64,000 nt of DNA from DASYLJ01 sp964404165 (GTDB taxonomy: Bacteria; Desulfobacterota; Binatia; DP-6). A program made the position numbers and the translations under genes. The stretch is taken from contig CAYOIZ010000020.1 in assembly GCA_964404165.1 (NCBI GenBank), positions 29,717 to 93,716 of the forward strand, read 5' to 3'. The notes under the pieces are model-generated. The model had not been told where the DNA came from and searched no databases. It worked only from the letters and a program-made list of their open reading frames with translations. This document shows, piece by piece, positions 53,845-63,136 of this stretch (within the stretch, counting starts at the first letter, position 1; each line of letters starts with the position of its first letter).

Positions 53845-56800
53845 CTAGAGGGTCCAGTCGGTCGGGTGGGCTGGGTCCGGCGTATACCCGCAGAACGTGC
53901 CCGTCGTGAGTCGGAGCGCCAGCTCGTCGGCGAGCGCGGGCAGGATGCGGCGGATGTTGCGGAGCGCTGCATTGATGGCGTGGGTGACCGTCGACCGTGC
54001 GCGCTCGGCCGCGCCACCGGTGACGCGACCTCTACCGCCCAGGCCCACGGCGGCCGACAGCTGCGCGGTGATGGCGTCGATCTCCCCGCGGGCCCGCTCG
54101 GAACGACCCCTGTCGTTGAATGCGTCGGCCTCCGCCAGCTCCTCGCGCAGCTCGCGCACGCGCCGGCGGTACGCGCTCCTCGCCTCGTCATCGAGGACGG
54201 GCAGGCCCGGTGCTACGTCGGTCCGCCCCGGTCGCGAGCGTCCAGGCTCCTGACCCCGCCCGATCAGATCGAGTACGTGAAACTCCCGTCCGGGGTGGAG
54301 CAGAAGGTGGCTGATGTAGTGCAGACCCTTCATGTCCTTCAGGTGGCCGGTGGTCCCACCGTCGCTGACGATCCAATAGTCGCCGTTGCAGCGCAGCGTT
54401 GCGGAGGCCGGGTGTCGGCCGCTCTCCGATGCGAAAGCAGGATCTTCGGATCCGGTTGCCACCACGGCGCGATCGCGCAGGGACGTCACGCGCTCGATCC
54501 AGCGCTCTGGCGCGCCGATGCGCCGGTAGACCTCGATCGCGGCGTCGAACTTCTCGCCCGCCCGACGGTGATCGCCCGCGGCGACGAGCGCACCCGCCCA
54601 GCACTCGAGCGTGTCGGCTTCCTCCCACGGCGCGCTGTAGCGGCAGAAGATCGAGAGCGCCGCGTCGAACTCACCTTCGGCCTCCTGGTGTCGGCCTCGG
54701 GCCGCGGCAAGCACTGCCGCCGCGAGCCCGACGTCTCCCGATACACCCCGCCAATCCTCGCCCAACGCCACGATGTCGCGGCATCGCGCCAGCTCCTGCT
54801 CGGCGGCATCGAATCTGCCAAGCTCGGTATTGGCCCGACTCAACGCGGGCCGCATCTGCATCTCGCTCCGCACACTCGCTACGCCGATCTCCGCCAAAGC
54901 CTCTCCGAGCGCCGACGACGCGTGCTGCGCCGCGCCGCGGACACGCAGAAGGATCGCGAGCATGGAGTTGCAGTTCGACACTTCCACGAGGTTGCCAACG
55001 CTTCGCGACTCGACGATCTCGCTCTCGAAGAGCTCCTCCGCTTCCTCCCACTGCCCTTCGAAGAGCAGCAGGCTCCCGCGAAAGAATCGCCGGTCCGCGT
55101 GGGGCGAGAGCCGCCGCGCTTCGGTCAGATCGCCGAGACGAGCCATGTTGTTGCTCATGAGCTGCGCGATCGATTCGCGTCGAAACGGCGACTGGGAGGT
55201 GCGCGGCTTGCCAAGCTCGCGCTGCGCCCAGCGCATGGCTTCCTTGAAGTCGTGAAGTCCGAAGCAAAATGCGATTCCGGCGTAGGTCGCCGTGAAGGCG
55301 ACGCCGTCATCACTCTCGCGGTCCGCCGTCTGCCACGCCGTCTCCGCGAGCGCCACGGCCTCCCCCAGCCGGCCGCTGAACATGAGATTCCATGCATGCG
55401 TGGAGGCTGCCGCGGCCCAGAGATCGCTTCGATGCAGGCGGTCTGCCATTTCCATCGCGCGCCGCCCGGCATCGAGGCCCTCGTTGATGCGCAGCCTCAC
55501 GAACGAATTCCTGGCGATGGCGGAGTAGAGCTGGGCGAGATCCGCAGTATCCCCGTCCTTGGGAACCAGAGCCTCCGCACGTCGCAAGTCGTCGCCCACT
55601 CGCGCGGGGTTGGAGATCCAGCGCACGTCGCGCGACCCCAAGCGAGGAGGCGCGATCACGGAACGGACCGCTGCGAGCTTCGCGTGGCATCGTACCGCCC
55701 CCTCTGCCAGACCCAACTGCTCGTAGATGGCCAGGGCGTTCTCGAAACACACGATGGAGTCTACGGAATCGACGTGGGTCGTGACTGCACCGAGACGGAA
55801 GAACAGCTCCGCGCGGCGAAGCAGATCGCCACCCTGCTTCGCCGCGAGCTCCACGGCTACGCGGAAGTGACCGGTAGCGCCCTCGTATGCGAAGACCGCG
55901 GACGCGGCATCGCCGGCTCGAATCGCGTAGTCGATCGCCTTCTCGACGTCTTCGGGTGCTCGTGCACCCGCGCGCCAGTGATGCGCCAACTCCGCAAGGC
56001 ATGGCGTCACGTTCTCTTGGTGCAATGACTCCAGCGCGACGGCGACTTGGCGGTGGAGCCGAGTCCGCTCGCGCGCTGCCATGTCATCGTAGAGCGCCTC
56101 GCGTAGTAGCGGATGGGTAAAACGCGATGCCGATGGTCCCGCGACGCCAACGATGCCCATCTCCTCCGCCTCGCCCATCAGCGCCGCGAGCGTCTCCGCG
56201 GCGTACCCGTGGACCAGCGACAGCAGCTCGTGGTCGGGCTCCTGGCCGATCACCGCAGCGGTCGTCAGCACGGCGCGTGCATCGGAAGACAGCCGACCGA
56301 GCCGGCGTCGGATCGCTCCGCGCACGCTGTCGGGTAGCTTGAATCCAGCGAGGTCGATGCGTGCGCCACTTCCGAGCCTGCCCTCGGCTGCGAGCGTCCT
56401 GAGGACGCCATCGACGAACAACGGGTTTCCGGCGGTCGCACGATGCAATTCGGCCACGATTCCGACGGCGGGGGTGCCCGGCGCCCGCCCCGCCACCAGA
56501 TCACCAACTTCACTCTCCGTCAGTGCGGCGATCGGCAGCACGAGAGCGTCGCGAACGATTTCGTCCATCAGCGCCGAGCGCTCGGCGGAGCGGCGCATCT
56601 CGGCGTCGCGGTAGGTGCCGATGATCAGAACGTTGGCGTCGTGCAGGACCCGGGCGACGAATTGCAGCATCTGCAGCGACGCCGCGTCCGCCTCGTGCAG
56701 GTCATCGAGAACGATGACGAGGGGGTGCTCGCGCGCCGCGTCCTTGAGCAGCGTGGCCACGGCGTCGAAGAGCCGAAAGCGCGCCGAACCGGCATCGCTG

Positions 56801-57210
56801 TGCACCATGGACTCGGGGGCTTCCGACGACCGTTCGGGCAGGACCCGAGCGATCTCCGCAGGGAGGCTGCGCGAGTGCACACCTGGAGCACCCGACTCGG
56901 CGAGCACGTCGCGGATGACCTGTATCCACGGCCAATGGGCGGGGGCGCCGCTGCCTTCCCAGCATCGTCCCCACCGCACCTGCATCCCTTTCGCGGTAGC
57001 GAGGTTGGTCGCTTCGTCGGCGAGTCGCGTCTTGCCGATGCCGGGTTCTCCGGTGGAGAGCAGGAGTCGGCCGCGGCCCGCTCGCGCGTCGTCGATCGCC
57101 GAGCGGATCTCTGCGAGCTCCAGCTTGCGGCCGACGAAGCGACTCGTCCGCTCATCCGGCTCGTCCTGGGCGGGCTTCAGCGACCGCAGCGATCTTGGGA
57201 TGTTGTCCAT
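53845..57210 (-). CDS. large AAA ATPase / TPR signalling protein
   Basis: Protein of 1121 residues. An AAA_16 domain opens it: FVGRKLELAEIRSAID, Walker A GEPGIGKT (54-61) and Walker B VIVLDDLHEAD near 170. A long helical repeat region follows (about 400-930; for example LYSAIARNSFVRLRINEG). The last 190 residues read CNGDYWIVSDGG, HLKDMKGLHYISHLLLHPG, REFHVLDLIG, then a coiled coil (EARSAYRRRVRELREELAEA) and an Arg-rich end. This C-terminal module is found in ATPases of the LuxR/adenylate-cyclase-associated type; there is no helix-turn-helix that I can see. ATG 57210 is used. Confidence 0.82.
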   Translation of the reverse strand: MDNIPRSLRSLKPAQDEPDERTSRFVGRKLELAEIRSAIDDARAGRGRLLLSTGEPGIGKTRLADEATNLATAKGMQVRWGRCWEGSGAPAHWPWIQVIRDVLAESGAPGVHSRSLPAEIARVLPERSSEAPESMVHSDAGSARFRLFDAVATLLKDAAREHPLVIVLDDLHEADAASLQMLQFVARVLHDANVLIIGTYRDAEMRRSAERSALMDEIVRDALVLPIAALTESEVGDLVAGRAPGTPAVGIVAELHRATAGNPLFVDGVLRTLAAEGRLGSGARIDLAGFKLPDSVRGAIRRRLGRLSSDARAVLTTAAVIGQEPDHELLSLVHGYAAETLAALMGEAEEMGIVGVAGPSASRFTHPLLREALYDDMAARERTRLHRQVAVALESLHQENVTPCLAELAHHWRAGARAPEDVEKAIDYAIRAGDAASAVFAYEGATGHFRVAVELAAKQGGDLLRRAELFFRLGAVTTHVDSVDSIVCFENALAIYEQLGLAEGAVRCHAKLAAVRSVIAPPRLGSRDVRWISNPARVGDDLRRAEALVPKDGDTADLAQLYSAIARNSFVRLRINEGLDAGRRAMEMADRLHRSDLWAAAASTHAWNLMFSGRLGEAVALAETAWQTADRESDDGVAFTATYAGIAFCFGLHDFKEAMRWAQRELGKPRTSQSPFRRESIAQLMSNNMARLGDLTEARRLSPHADRRFFRGSLLLFEGQWEEAEELFESEIVESRSVGNLVEVSNCNSMLAILLRVRGAAQHASSALGEALAEIGVASVRSEMQMRPALSRANTELGRFDAAEQELARCRDIVALGEDWRGVSGDVGLAAAVLAAARGRHQEAEGEFDAALSIFCRYSAPWEEADTLECWAGALVAAGDHRRAGEKFDAAIEVYRRIGAPERWIERVTSLRDRAVVATGSEDPAFASESGRHPASATLRCNGDYWIVSDGGTTGHLKDMKGLHYISHLLLHPGREFHVLDLIGRGQEPGRSRPGRTDVAPGLPVLDDEARSAYRRRVRELREELAEADAFNDRGRSERARGEIDAITAQLSAAVGLGGRGRVTGGAAERARSTVTHAINAALRNIRRILPALADELALRLTTGTFCGYTPDPAHPTDWTL

Positions 57211-57682
57211 GATAGGCAACGGTAGGTTCTTTCGGCTCCGACGACTCCGGGCGTCCGAGTGTCACGCCGAGGGGAAACGTTAGCAAGGCCCCACGGCTAC
57301 GCCCGCTGCCCGCAGCGTGCGGTTCGATTGGGTCGCATGGCCGCCGCGACGGGGTTCCTGAGCAAACCCGGAAAAGGCCTTCATCGGCATCGCGAGCGAC
57401 CAGAGCTCGATTCTCTCCATCGCGCGACGTCCGGGCTCCAGGGAGCCGCGCCGAATGGCCTGGTGGACAAGCCGTGCGTCTCCACGCGCGTCGATTGGGG
57501 GAACGAGGAAACCGTTCCGTTCGCATCTCTCCATGTCCCGAAGGACCGGACGCCCTGGCCGTTCCCGGGGGAGCTCCCGCTAGGGCGCACGGACCCCGCG
57601 ATACCGACGACCTCGGCGGGGCAGAAGATCGAGCGGCAGGAGCGGTGGTGAGAAGAAGCGCGGCCAGGCGGTCGGCTACTGC
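57211..57682. other. intergenic stretch, no confident gene
   Basis: These 472 bp lie between the glycosyltransferase gene and the ATPase gene on the same strand. The minus strand at about 57490-57370 reads DARLVHQAIRRGSLEPGR and then AMERIELWSLA, which might be the end of a lost gene, but no start or family is apparent. A promoter for the ATPase gene should be here; I see no clear one. Confidence 0.3.
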
Positions 57683-58579
57683 TCAGTATCGCGCGGGACA
57701 CTCCGGGCCGCTCCGCGCACTCAGGTGCCGCCCGCAGAACGACTCGATCGCGCCGTTCACGCGCGCGATGGCATGGCGCGTCCGTGCAGCATGTCCCTGT
57801 TCGAGCAATCGGCCGTTCTCGAACGCCGCGTGGTGATGCAGCAGGAAGGGCCCGATGGCGCCGGAGGCGACACGCACGCCCAACGGAAAGTTCCAGGCGT
57901 CGTCCAGCCGGCCGACGTCGACGCCGAGCTGGTTGACCGCGAGGCAGAACGAGACCTGATCGACATGCACCGCCCACCGGTCCAGCAGGTCGATGCGGTC
58001 GATGAGCCAGCGCGCCCACTGCGCCCACGCCCGGCCGATCAGCGCGAGCCATTCGCGGTCGATCACCAGCAGGCCGCCGTTGCAGTTGCCGAGAAACGTC
58101 TCGAATTCCTCCCGCGCGTCGTGCGCGTTCATGAAGGCGTTGGCCCAGGTCGTCGACGCCGGCAGCTCTGCGATGGCGAATATCCGCCGCAGAATCTCGA
58201 CGGGCGGATTCGGCAGGTCCACGACCTTGCCGGCCACCGGCGTCCGGATGTGATCGAGCGGAGGCGGGCTCGCGAAGGCGATGTCGACATCGGTCAGGAT
58301 CACGTGTCTGGCGTCGCCAAAGGTCGTGGCGAATTGCCGGATCTTGTTCGTGTGCGGAAAGCGGCGGTCGAACGGCTCGGCTGCGCGCGTGTTGATCGCC
58401 AGTCGCCGACACAGGGCGGCGATCTCGGGCCGCAGCGGGCAGACGTGATGCACGTACAGCTGGGACGGGTGGATGCCCGCGAGGTCGATCGCCGTCGCGA
58501 GCCAGGGGACGAGGCTAGACCAGATCGCCGGCGTGTCGTCGACGACGCAGGACCACGCGACGTTCGATGGGTCGATCAT
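57683..58579 (-). CDS. glycosyltransferase-like protein
   Basis: Protein of 298 residues. DARHVILTDVDIAFASPPPL contains a DxD metal-binding motif of GT-A transferases; LGNCNGGLLVIDREWLALI and LLDRWAVHVDQVSFCLAV are typical of family-8-like or polysaccharide-related transferases. The gene starts 12 bp after the beta-propeller gene, so the two are co-transcribed. The acceptor is unknown. Confidence 0.68.
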   Translation of the reverse strand: MIDPSNVAWSCVVDDTPAIWSSLVPWLATAIDLAGIHPSQLYVHHVCPLRPEIAALCRRLAINTRAAEPFDRRFPHTNKIRQFATTFGDARHVILTDVDIAFASPPPLDHIRTPVAGKVVDLPNPPVEILRRIFAIAELPASTTWANAFMNAHDAREEFETFLGNCNGGLLVIDREWLALIGRAWAQWARWLIDRIDLLDRWAVHVDQVSFCLAVNQLGVDVGRLDDAWNFPLGVRVASGAIGPFLLHHHAAFENGRLLEQGHAARTRHAIARVNGAIESFCGRHLSARSGPECPARY

Positions 58580-58591
58580 GCGCGCGTGCCA

Positions 58592-59614
58592 CTAGTCGGC
58601 GTCGAGCGCGTGCGCCACCTCGGCCGTCGATCGCTCGAAGAACCGCAGTGTCTGGTGGCGGCAGGTGGTCACCACCACGCGGCCGGTGCGGTCGACGTCG
58701 ACGCCTTTGATGCCACCCTCGAGCTTTCGGAACCGCTCCTCCCCGGCCGCGTCCTTGGTCTTGCGGAACGCCTCGACGTCCACCGCATGCAGCTTGAACG
58801 TACTGCTCGGGGATGAATGGTCCCACGCACCGCTCCGGCTGACGAAGGAATGCAGATGGCGTTCGCCGGCGTCCGCGACGTACAGCACCCGTCCAGAAGG
58901 ATCGAAGCAGAGACCGTGCGGATAGCGCAGGTCGGCGTCGCGTAAGCTGCCCGAACGCGTCCCATCGTCCAGGCATGTGACCTCGATGCCATGATCGTTG
59001 TGGTTGCTCACTGCCAGCCAACGCCCGTCGGGGCTCAACGCAATACCGTCGGGGATCTCGAGCCCCGACTGCGCCACGAGCGCGCCGGCGCCGACCTCGA
59101 TCGCGCCAGACCGCAGGCAATAGGGGTGCACCGTCACGGTGTTCATGTTGTTGCAGGAGACGAACAGCTCCGACCCCCGCACCCGCACCGACCCGGGACC
59201 ACAGAGTACGTTGCGGCCCTCGAGGTGCCGGGTCGCGCCCTTGCGTCCGAACCACGCCGAATCCATTTCGTGAAGGGGCTCGACGTTCGTGCGGTCTCGC
59301 CAGGCGTCGATGCTCGGAATGCGATAGAACGTCAGCCACCCGGCGCGATTGGCGACGACGATTACGTCTTCGCTCAGGAAGTCGATCCCGTGTGGCGACG
59401 CCAGGCTGGCCGAATGCAGTTGCGTGCAAGGGCCGATGCGAATCGGACGCGTCGCCGCGTCGACGGCGAACAGCAAGACGATTCCATTGGTCGCTACCAC
59501 GGCCAGCACGCGGCCCGACGGAGAGAATCGGACGTCCTCCGTGCGCAGGGATTCGCCCAGCGACTCGTCCAGGCCGGTGCAGGCGACGGCGTTCAGCATG
59601 TCGGCGTTCCCCAT
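58592..59614 (-). CDS. beta-propeller (SMP-30/NHL-like) protein
   Basis: Protein of 340 residues made of repeated four-stranded blades: VRFSPSGRVLAVVATNG, IALSPDGRWLAVSNHNDHG, LCFDPSGRVLYVADAGERH and VDVDRTGRVVVTTCRH. No signal peptide, so it is probably cytoplasmic. ATG at 59614 is used; ATG at 59599 has a better-spaced GGGGAA box. It is the first gene of a pair with the glycosyltransferase. The ligand or substrate is unknown; I see no lactonase metal triad that I would trust. Confidence 0.65.
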   Translation of the reverse strand: MGNADMLNAVACTGLDESLGESLRTEDVRFSPSGRVLAVVATNGIVLLFAVDAATRPIRIGPCTQLHSASLASPHGIDFLSEDVIVVANRAGWLTFYRIPSIDAWRDRTNVEPLHEMDSAWFGRKGATRHLEGRNVLCGPGSVRVRGSELFVSCNNMNTVTVHPYCLRSGAIEVGAGALVAQSGLEIPDGIALSPDGRWLAVSNHNDHGIEVTCLDDGTRSGSLRDADLRYPHGLCFDPSGRVLYVADAGERHLHSFVSRSGAWDHSSPSSTFKLHAVDVEAFRKTKDAAGEERFRKLEGGIKGVDVDRTGRVVVTTCRHQTLRFFERSTAEVAHALDAD

Positions 59615-59700
59615 GGCCGTATGCGGGGACGCTCCCGTCAGCCCGGCCCGCGCGGGCATACAATGCCCGATCGCTTTCCGTCCAGGCGGCGGAGCGAAGC

Positions 59701-59733
59701 GGCCGAGCCGGTCCGTGTCGAACCGGCTCGGCC
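59701..59733 (-). terminator. 12-bp terminator hairpin
   Basis: GGCCGAGCCGGT (59701-59712) and ACCGGCTCGGCC (59722-59733) are exact inverted repeats with a 9-base loop, 26 bp past the stop of the minus-strand gene at 59759. No T tract follows. Confidence 0.7.
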
Positions 59734-59758
59734 ACCTTCGAGGGACACCGAGGTGCGC

Positions 59759-61051
59759 TTACGGCTGCGAGTAGAACCCGCCGCCGAACGAGCTCTTGGT
59801 GAGACCGCCACCGGTCGTCGGCACGTTGGACAACGGGATGAAGCCGGAGGCGTCGGTGGGGATGTCGGCGGTGAACGACCAGTTCGTCGTCATGTTCGTC
59901 GCCGTGCCCGCCGGCGCGACGTCGATCACGGCATCGATGCCGGTACCCGCCCCCGGATCGAGACCGGGAATGCTGGTCGACGGCACGAACGACAGGCCCA
60001 TCGCCGGCGAGGTGATGGTGAGCGTGAACCGGATCGGCACGACGTAGACCATCATGTCGGCGGGATTGGTCCAGGACGACGAACCCTCCCAGGTGGCAAC
60101 CGTGTCGCCCGTGCCGGAGATGCCGAGGAACGTCGACAGGACATGGTTCGATCCATCGAGACCGGCCGAGGGCAGGTTCGCATCGAACGGACCCCAGTAG
60201 AGCGCGGTCCAGGTGGTCGGCGTGTAGTTGAAGAGCGAGACGTTCGCGCCGCCCGGCTGGCCGGCGTCGCCGGTGAACGAGAACTCCACGCCGCCGCCGA
60301 CGGGCGGGAACGCGGGACCGGCGAAGATCGTGGTCACCGTCGTCGAGGTCGTCGTGGTGACGGTCGTCGAGGTGGAGCTGCTGCTGGTGCTGCTCGTGCT
60401 CGTCGTCGAGGTGGACGTGCTCGTGGTGGTCGTCGTCTCCGGGGGGAAGCAGGTGCCTTCCAGGCTCGGCTTGACCGCCTTGAAGAGCGTCGCACCCTTG
60501 TTCGTGACCTCCACGTCACCCGGAGCGAAGAGCATGCTGTAGACGTCGCCGTTGACGAGCTGCAGCGCCGCGCAGCCACCCACGCCGAGGTTCGGAGGCA
60601 CGACGCCGACCGGCCCGAGCTTGCCGTCGATCTGCATCTTGACGGTGAAGACGCCCTTGCTGGTGCGCTTGATCTGCACGGTCTTCACCGGCCCGTTCTG
60701 CCCTGCCGCGTCCTTGTACTTGAACCCCTTGACGGCATCGCCGGTCCAGAGCGGCTTGCCCTTCGCATCCGTGCCCTGCGGGAGCGCGAAGATCTGCTCG
60801 GTGGTGGTGTCGCCCTCGGCACGGACGTAGGCGTTGCCGCCGTCGATCGTCGGATTGCCCACCACCGCGGCGGGACTGTTCTTCTCCTTCGCCTTGACGG
60901 TGATCTGACGCTTCTCGGCCGTGCTCGGGTCCTTCACCAGCAACTGGTCGCCGAGGATCGTCTGCTCCCCCGTGGGGACGGCGCCCGCGAGGGCAACCCC
61001 CGCCTGCGCGATCGCAGCGCTCACGAGGAGCGCCAACGTGAACTGCTTCAT
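59759..61051 (-). CDS. secreted two-domain protein with the shared domain and a Thr/Ser linker
   Basis: Exported protein of 430 residues. Signal MKQFTLALLVSAAIAQAG, cleaved near LAGA. Residues 24-200 are the shared domain (ILGDQLLVKDPSTAEKR ... KPLWTGDAVKGFKYKD ... VVPPNLGVGGCAAL ... EGTCFPP); a Ser/Thr linker (about 204-245) leads to a C-terminal beta domain of 185 residues rich in Gly, Thr and Pro (FTGDAGQPGGANVSLF; NWSFTADIPTDASGF). GGAGGTAGGTGA precedes the ATG. It follows the DUF1566 gene by 54 bp on the same strand; a hairpin between them could limit read-through. Confidence 0.65.
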   Translation of the reverse strand: MKQFTLALLVSAAIAQAGVALAGAVPTGEQTILGDQLLVKDPSTAEKRQITVKAKEKNSPAAVVGNPTIDGGNAYVRAEGDTTTEQIFALPQGTDAKGKPLWTGDAVKGFKYKDAAGQNGPVKTVQIKRTSKGVFTVKMQIDGKLGPVGVVPPNLGVGGCAALQLVNGDVYSMLFAPGDVEVTNKGATLFKAVKPSLEGTCFPPETTTTTSTSTSTTSTSSTSSSSTSTTVTTTTSTTVTTIFAGPAFPPVGGGVEFSFTGDAGQPGGANVSLFNYTPTTWTALYWGPFDANLPSAGLDGSNHVLSTFLGISGTGDTVATWEGSSSWTNPADMMVYVVPIRFTLTITSPAMGLSFVPSTSIPGLDPGAGTGIDAVIDVAPAGTATNMTTNWSFTADIPTDASGFIPLSNVPTTGGGLTKSSFGGGFYSQP

Positions 61052-61090
61052 TCACCTACCTCCGGAATCTCAATTGTGTGTGTGAAACGC

Positions 61091-61104
61091 GGTGCGAACG
61101 CACC
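61091..61104 (-). terminator. perfect short hairpin after the DUF1566 gene
   Basis: GGTGCG/CGCACC is an exact 6-bp stem with a 2-base turn directly after the stop of the gene at 61106. It could act as a terminator or processing hairpin before the next gene. It is short, so low confidence. Confidence 0.35.
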
Positions 61105-61105
61105 T

Positions 61106-62974
61106 CTAGCGGACCGCCCGGACGAACAGCGCCTCGCGCTTCTGGAGGTTGCTGTAGGGCCCGTCGAAGAAGTTGACGAACCACGCATCGACCGACCGAT
61201 TGACGTCCCCGGTACGCGACCAGTAGCCCGTCGCGATCGTGGGTCCGAAGATGGGATCGATGCAGGGCACGCCGGTGCAGGGGCTCTGCACGATCGACTC
61301 GAGCTCCCTCGAGCCGGACGGGTTGAAGCCTGCCTCGGTTGGAACACGCCAGTCACTGTGACCGGCGAAGTTCTCTGCGTTCAGCTGGTTGATCCAATCG
61401 AAGATGGTGGTGACCGCCAACCCGCCGCGCTCGACGTAGCACTCGCCGGTCGGACATTGGGTCCCACAGCCCTCGGTTCCGTTCTCGGCCATGGCCGCGC
61501 AGGTGGCGGCGGCCGCGGCGTTCGGCTGGCACATGGTCTGACAGCCGTCGTCGCAGCAGCCGGCCCACACGTAGCGATTGTTGACGTCGTGCGGCCCCGG
61601 CACCGTCTGCTTCTTCTCCCACTGGAGGCCGGTGCAGTTGTCGCGGATGGTGCAGTTGCCGAGGTCTTCGAAGCAACCGGAGACACCCGGCGTCGAGACG
61701 CATGGAATCGTGGTGCTGGTGGTGCTCGTCGAGGTCGACGAGCTGGTGCTCGACGAGGACGTGCTCGTGCTGCTGGTCGTCGTCGTGGTGATCGTCGTGG
61801 TGGTCGGCACCGCCACGCCACAATGCGCCTCCAGGCAGAAAGGCTTGTCGCCTCCCTCGAAGCCCAGCGTGACGAGACACGTGAGCGACGGGTCGGCGCA
61901 ATGCGAGTATGGAAGCACGTCGATGTCGCAGTCGGGACCGGCTCCGCAGCGCGGGGCACGAGGATCGACGCACAGACACCCGGCGAACACGGTGTCCCCC
62001 TGGAAGAACGCCTCGATGGCCTGACACCGCATTCCGTCTGGGCATGTCCCGCCACACGTCGGGAACTCGCTGCCGCCGTCACAGACGGTCGTGTTCTCGC
62101 CCCCCGGCGGCACCGACGGCGGCGTCGTCAGTGCCGGCTGGCAGATGGTGTGGTCGCACCCGAGGGGGTCACCGTCCAGCCATTGCTCGCAGACGAAGGT
62201 CGGGTCGTCGCAGTGCCGGTCCACGCTGCACACCGGCTCGCCGCACTCCGGCCCGTTCACGACGTCCACGCAGGAGCATCCGGTCTCCGTCGATGCGCCG
62301 TTGGCGAACACCTCGTACGGCCGACAGGTCAATCCGTCGGGGCACACGCCGCCGCAGGTCGCATAGCCGGCAGCGTTGCAGTGCCCCGGCGGCAGCGCGG
62401 CGACGCACGCGTCGACGAATTCCTCCAGGTCCGACGCCGTCCCGGTGCACGACCCCTTCTCGTCCCCCTTGGCGATCGTCTTCTCGAACTTCGTCTGGAC
62501 CTTCTCCAGGCACTTGGCCAGGGCGTCGGAGCCCTTGTCCGCCGGCTTTCCGGCGCACGCGGCCTCGTCGCGGGCCTTCAGACCCAGCCCTTTGAGCTTG
62601 ATCGCAGCGCACGTCGGGTCGCCGGAGACGAGCTGGCCGAAGGTCGTCGAGCACGCAGCGACCGTCGTCAGGGCCGCGTCGGCGTCGCCCGGACAGATTC
62701 CCTTGGCGTCCGCCTTGGCGAAGCTCGCCCGTAGCTTGGACTCGGCCTTCAGCACGCACTTCGGGTCGACGTCCGTGCCCGCAAGCACGGCCTTGGCGTC
62801 GCACTGGACGCGTGCAGATACCGCGGCTGCGGCCGCTTTCGCCTTGAGATCCGCGCACTTCACTTCCGGAGCCACAGCGGCGACGAGGGCGCTCGCGGTG
62901 CTCAGGACGAAGAGGCCGGCAAACCCGATGCTCCACCAGGAGCTGGACTGGTCGTTCACGAGAGGGCGGACCAC
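61106..62974 (-). CDS. secreted Cys-rich protein with a C-terminal DUF1566 domain
   Basis: Exported protein of 622 residues. The N-terminal region after the membrane segment (GFAGLFVLSTASALVAAVA) has two copies of a Cys-helical module (about 40-115 and 121-197; CADLKAKAAAAAVSARVQC and CLEKVQTKFEKTIAKGDEKG). A Cys-rich beta part carries three EGF/TNFR-like loops (CGGVCPDGLTC, CGGTCPDGMRC and CSVDRHC). A Thr/Ser linker (about 395-425) leads to DUF1566 (LQWEKKQTV ... GHSDWRVPT ... GYWSRTG ... FVRAVR). The GTG at 62974 is used; no strong ribosome site. DUF1566 modules are found in surface-exposed proteins, often of unknown ligand. Confidence 0.75.
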   Translation of the reverse strand: MVRPLVNDQSSSWWSIGFAGLFVLSTASALVAAVAPEVKCADLKAKAAAAAVSARVQCDAKAVLAGTDVDPKCVLKAESKLRASFAKADAKGICPGDADAALTTVAACSTTFGQLVSGDPTCAAIKLKGLGLKARDEAACAGKPADKGSDALAKCLEKVQTKFEKTIAKGDEKGSCTGTASDLEEFVDACVAALPPGHCNAAGYATCGGVCPDGLTCRPYEVFANGASTETGCSCVDVVNGPECGEPVCSVDRHCDDPTFVCEQWLDGDPLGCDHTICQPALTTPPSVPPGGENTTVCDGGSEFPTCGGTCPDGMRCQAIEAFFQGDTVFAGCLCVDPRAPRCGAGPDCDIDVLPYSHCADPSLTCLVTLGFEGGDKPFCLEAHCGVAVPTTTTITTTTTSSTSTSSSSTSSSTSTSTTSTTIPCVSTPGVSGCFEDLGNCTIRDNCTGLQWEKKQTVPGPHDVNNRYVWAGCCDDGCQTMCQPNAAAAATCAAMAENGTEGCGTQCPTGECYVERGGLAVTTIFDWINQLNAENFAGHSDWRVPTEAGFNPSGSRELESIVQSPCTGVPCIDPIFGPTIATGYWSRTGDVNRSVDAWFVNFFDGPYSNLQKREALFVRAVR

Positions 62975-63071
62975 GGTGGGGCCCTACCACCCGGCGCCCC
63001 GGCGCGTCCACCGATTTTGTGGCGCCGAGCCGCATCCGGATGGTCGGGTGGCCGGCGGCGCCAGAAATGTC

Positions 63072-63101
63072 TTGACGGCAGACTTCCCCATTGCCTATCA
63101 C
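63072..63101 (+). promoter_or_regulatory. probable promoter of the partial gene at 63137
   Basis: TTGACG (63072-63077) and TATCAC (63096-63101) lie 18 bases apart, 35 bp ahead of ATG 63137; GGGGGGAG is the ribosome site at 63128-63135. The -10 box is only partly consensus. Confidence 0.45.
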
Positions 63102-63136
63102 GCACAGTGCTTGCCATGACAGAAACTGGGGGGAGC

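Noticed and set aside
58991..62734. A 1247-codon plus-strand open frame over four minus-strand genes
   Set aside because: No motif, crosses real gene boundaries and terminator hairpins, and is an artefact of high GC third positions.
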